A stretch of 5,567 nucleotides of DNA from Natronohydrobacter sp. (GTDB lineage: Bacteria > Pseudomonadota > Alphaproteobacteria > Rhodobacterales > Rhodobacteraceae): NCBI GenBank assembly GCA_007116445.1, contig SKIM01000231.1, positions 1 through 5,567 on the forward strand, written 5' to 3'. Below the pieces are notes generated by a model. That model was not told the origin of the DNA, ran no database searches, and saw only the letters and a program-made list of their open reading frames with translations. Below, one piece after another: positions 4,691-5,567 of the stretch (the stretch's first letter is position 1; every line of letters begins with the position of its first letter). The position numbers and the translations under genes are program-made.

Positions 4691-5567
4691 ATGTCCTTCA
4701 ACTATCTGGTTCTGACCTGTCTGGCCTATGTCGTGCTGTTGTTCGTCGTGGCGGCGGCTGCGGAACGCAGCGCGGCCGTTGGTCGGGCCGGATGGTTGCG
4801 CTCGCCGCTGGTCTACACGCTGTCGCTGTCGGTCTATTGCACAGCCTGGACCTTTTATGGGGCTGTGGGCTACGCGGCGCGCTCGGGGCTGGAATTCATG
4901 ACCATCTATCTCGGCCCGACGCTGGTTTTCGTTGGCTGGTGGGTCATCCTGCGCAAGCTGGTGCGGATCGGGCGTGAGAATCGCGTGACCTCAATCGCGG
5001 ACATGATTTCAGCGCGCTATGGCAAGTCGAACCTGCTGGGCGCGATCGTCACACTGCTCTGTGTGGCGGCAGGCACCCCTTATATCGCGCTGCAACTGCA
5101 ATCCATCGCGCAATCCTTCGCAGTCTTTGCAACCGATCCAACCGGTGTCGAGCTGGCGACGGATCGCAATCTGATCGCTTTCTGGGTCGCGGCGGGTCTG
5201 GCGCTTTTCACCATCGCCTTCGGCACGCGCAATCTGGACGCCAATGAACAGCATCCCGGTGTTGTCATCGCGATCGCTGTCGAGGCCGTAGTCAAGTTGC
5301 TGGCGCTCATCGCCGTGGGGATTTTCGCGGTCTGGATCGTGGCTGCAGGGCCGGGTGATATCCTGACACGGATCGATGCGCAGGCCCTGCCGGAATGGCA
5401 GATCCAGCCCGGACGCTGGACCGGCCTGATCCTGCTCTCGGCCATCGCGATCATCTGCCTGCCGCGCATGTTTCAGGTGCTGGTCGTTGAAAACACCAAT
5501 GACCAGCACCTGGCCACGGCAAGCTGGGCCTTTCCGTTCTATCTGTTTCTGATCAGCCTATTCGTGC
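4691..5567 (+). CDS. Sodium:solute-symporter-type sensor protein, CbrA/CrbS-like, probable (hybrid) histidine kinase; N-terminal 292 aa, 3' end outside window
   Basis: Open frame from ATG 4691 to the window edge without a stop. GAGGAG at 4678-4683, seven bases before the ATG, is a good ribosome site, only four bases after the previous stop. The visible part is a transporter-like (SSS/SLC5) membrane domain with about seven or eight helices, near residues 4-23, 39-59, 68-90, 114-134, 160-178, 189-219, 243-262 and 275 onward. Stretches typical of CbrA/CrbS-type sensors are SVYCTAWTFYGAVGYAARSG (47-66), IYLGPTLVF, NRVTSIADMISARYGKS, GTPYIALQLQSIAQSF, GTRNLDANEQHPG and CLPRMFQVLVVENTNDQHLA. These resemble the sensors more than simple permeases. 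In that family the symporter domain is followed by PAS, kinase and often receiver domains, and it responds to histidine or acetate-related carbon status. The kinase part is not visible here, so it is inferred from the family and from the adjacent receiver gene. A plain symporter is the alternative. Confidence 0.9.
   Translation, partial: MSFNYLVLTCLAYVVLLFVVAAAAERSAAVGRAGWLRSPLVYTLSLSVYCTAWTFYGAVGYAARSGLEFMTIYLGPTLVFVGWWVILRKLVRIGRENRVTSIADMISARYGKSNLLGAIVTLLCVAAGTPYIALQLQSIAQSFAVFATDPTGVELATDRNLIAFWVAAGLALFTIAFGTRNLDANEQHPGVVIAIAVEAVVKLLALIAVGIFAVWIVAAGPGDILTRIDAQALPEWQIQPGRWTGLILLSAIAIICLPRMFQVLVVENTNDQHLATASWAFPFYLFLISLFV

Noticed and set aside
5009..5509. 166-codon minus-strand open frame opposite the transporter-type sensor
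   Set aside because: Composition is polar and charged (Asp, Arg, Gln) with no motif; the plus-strand frame has membrane helices and conserved CbrA/CrbS stretches across the whole span.

Overview
The window is high-GC bacterial chromosome that most resembles an alphaproteobacterium of the Rhodobacterales/Rhodobacteraceae. The evidence is the GC-rich codon usage, the type of the acyl-CoA-regulator-like HTH protein, and the CbrA/CrbS-like transporter-kinase next to a lone receiver. The family assignment comes from recalled protein families, not from a search. Gene packing is tight, and I see no mobile element, CRISPR array, tRNA or rRNA.

Left part (1-2345): the last 91 residues of UvrA (excision repair ABC ATPase) run rightward off the left edge. 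They converge with a leftward group: accB (biotin carboxyl carrier protein), then accC (biotin carboxylase) after 10 bp, then an unassigned 64-residue two-helix membrane protein after another 10 bp. AccB and AccC make two of the parts of acetyl-CoA carboxylase, the first committed step of fatty-acid synthesis.

Middle (2346-2537): a 192-bp divergent control region. It holds a convincing leftward sigma70-type promoter for accB, an overlapping weaker rightward -10, and small inverted repeats that could be operators.

Right part (2538-5567): all genes run rightward. The first is an HTH regulator with a C-terminal domain like the short-chain fatty acyl-CoA regulators (ScfR, formerly DUF2083) and, in its middle, a segment that reads like the dimerisation/phosphoacceptor (H-box) domain of histidine kinases. 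A 164-bp gap with a strong TTGACA-N16-CATAAT promoter follows. Next come a stand-alone CheY-like receiver (probably TTG start), an overlapping 99-residue two-helix membrane protein, and the first 292 residues of a sodium:solute-symporter-type sensor protein of the CbrA/CrbS kind, cut by the window edge before any kinase domain.

Working hypothesis (inference): this is a carbon/acetate or short-chain acyl-CoA sensing locus beside acetyl-CoA carboxylase genes. A transporter-like sensor kinase would signal to an output-less receiver, and the HTH protein with its H-box-like segment could be the DNA-binding end of the relay or a decoy of it. The most novel-looking item is that HTH / H-box-like / ScfR architecture, next to a receiver that has no output domain of its own.
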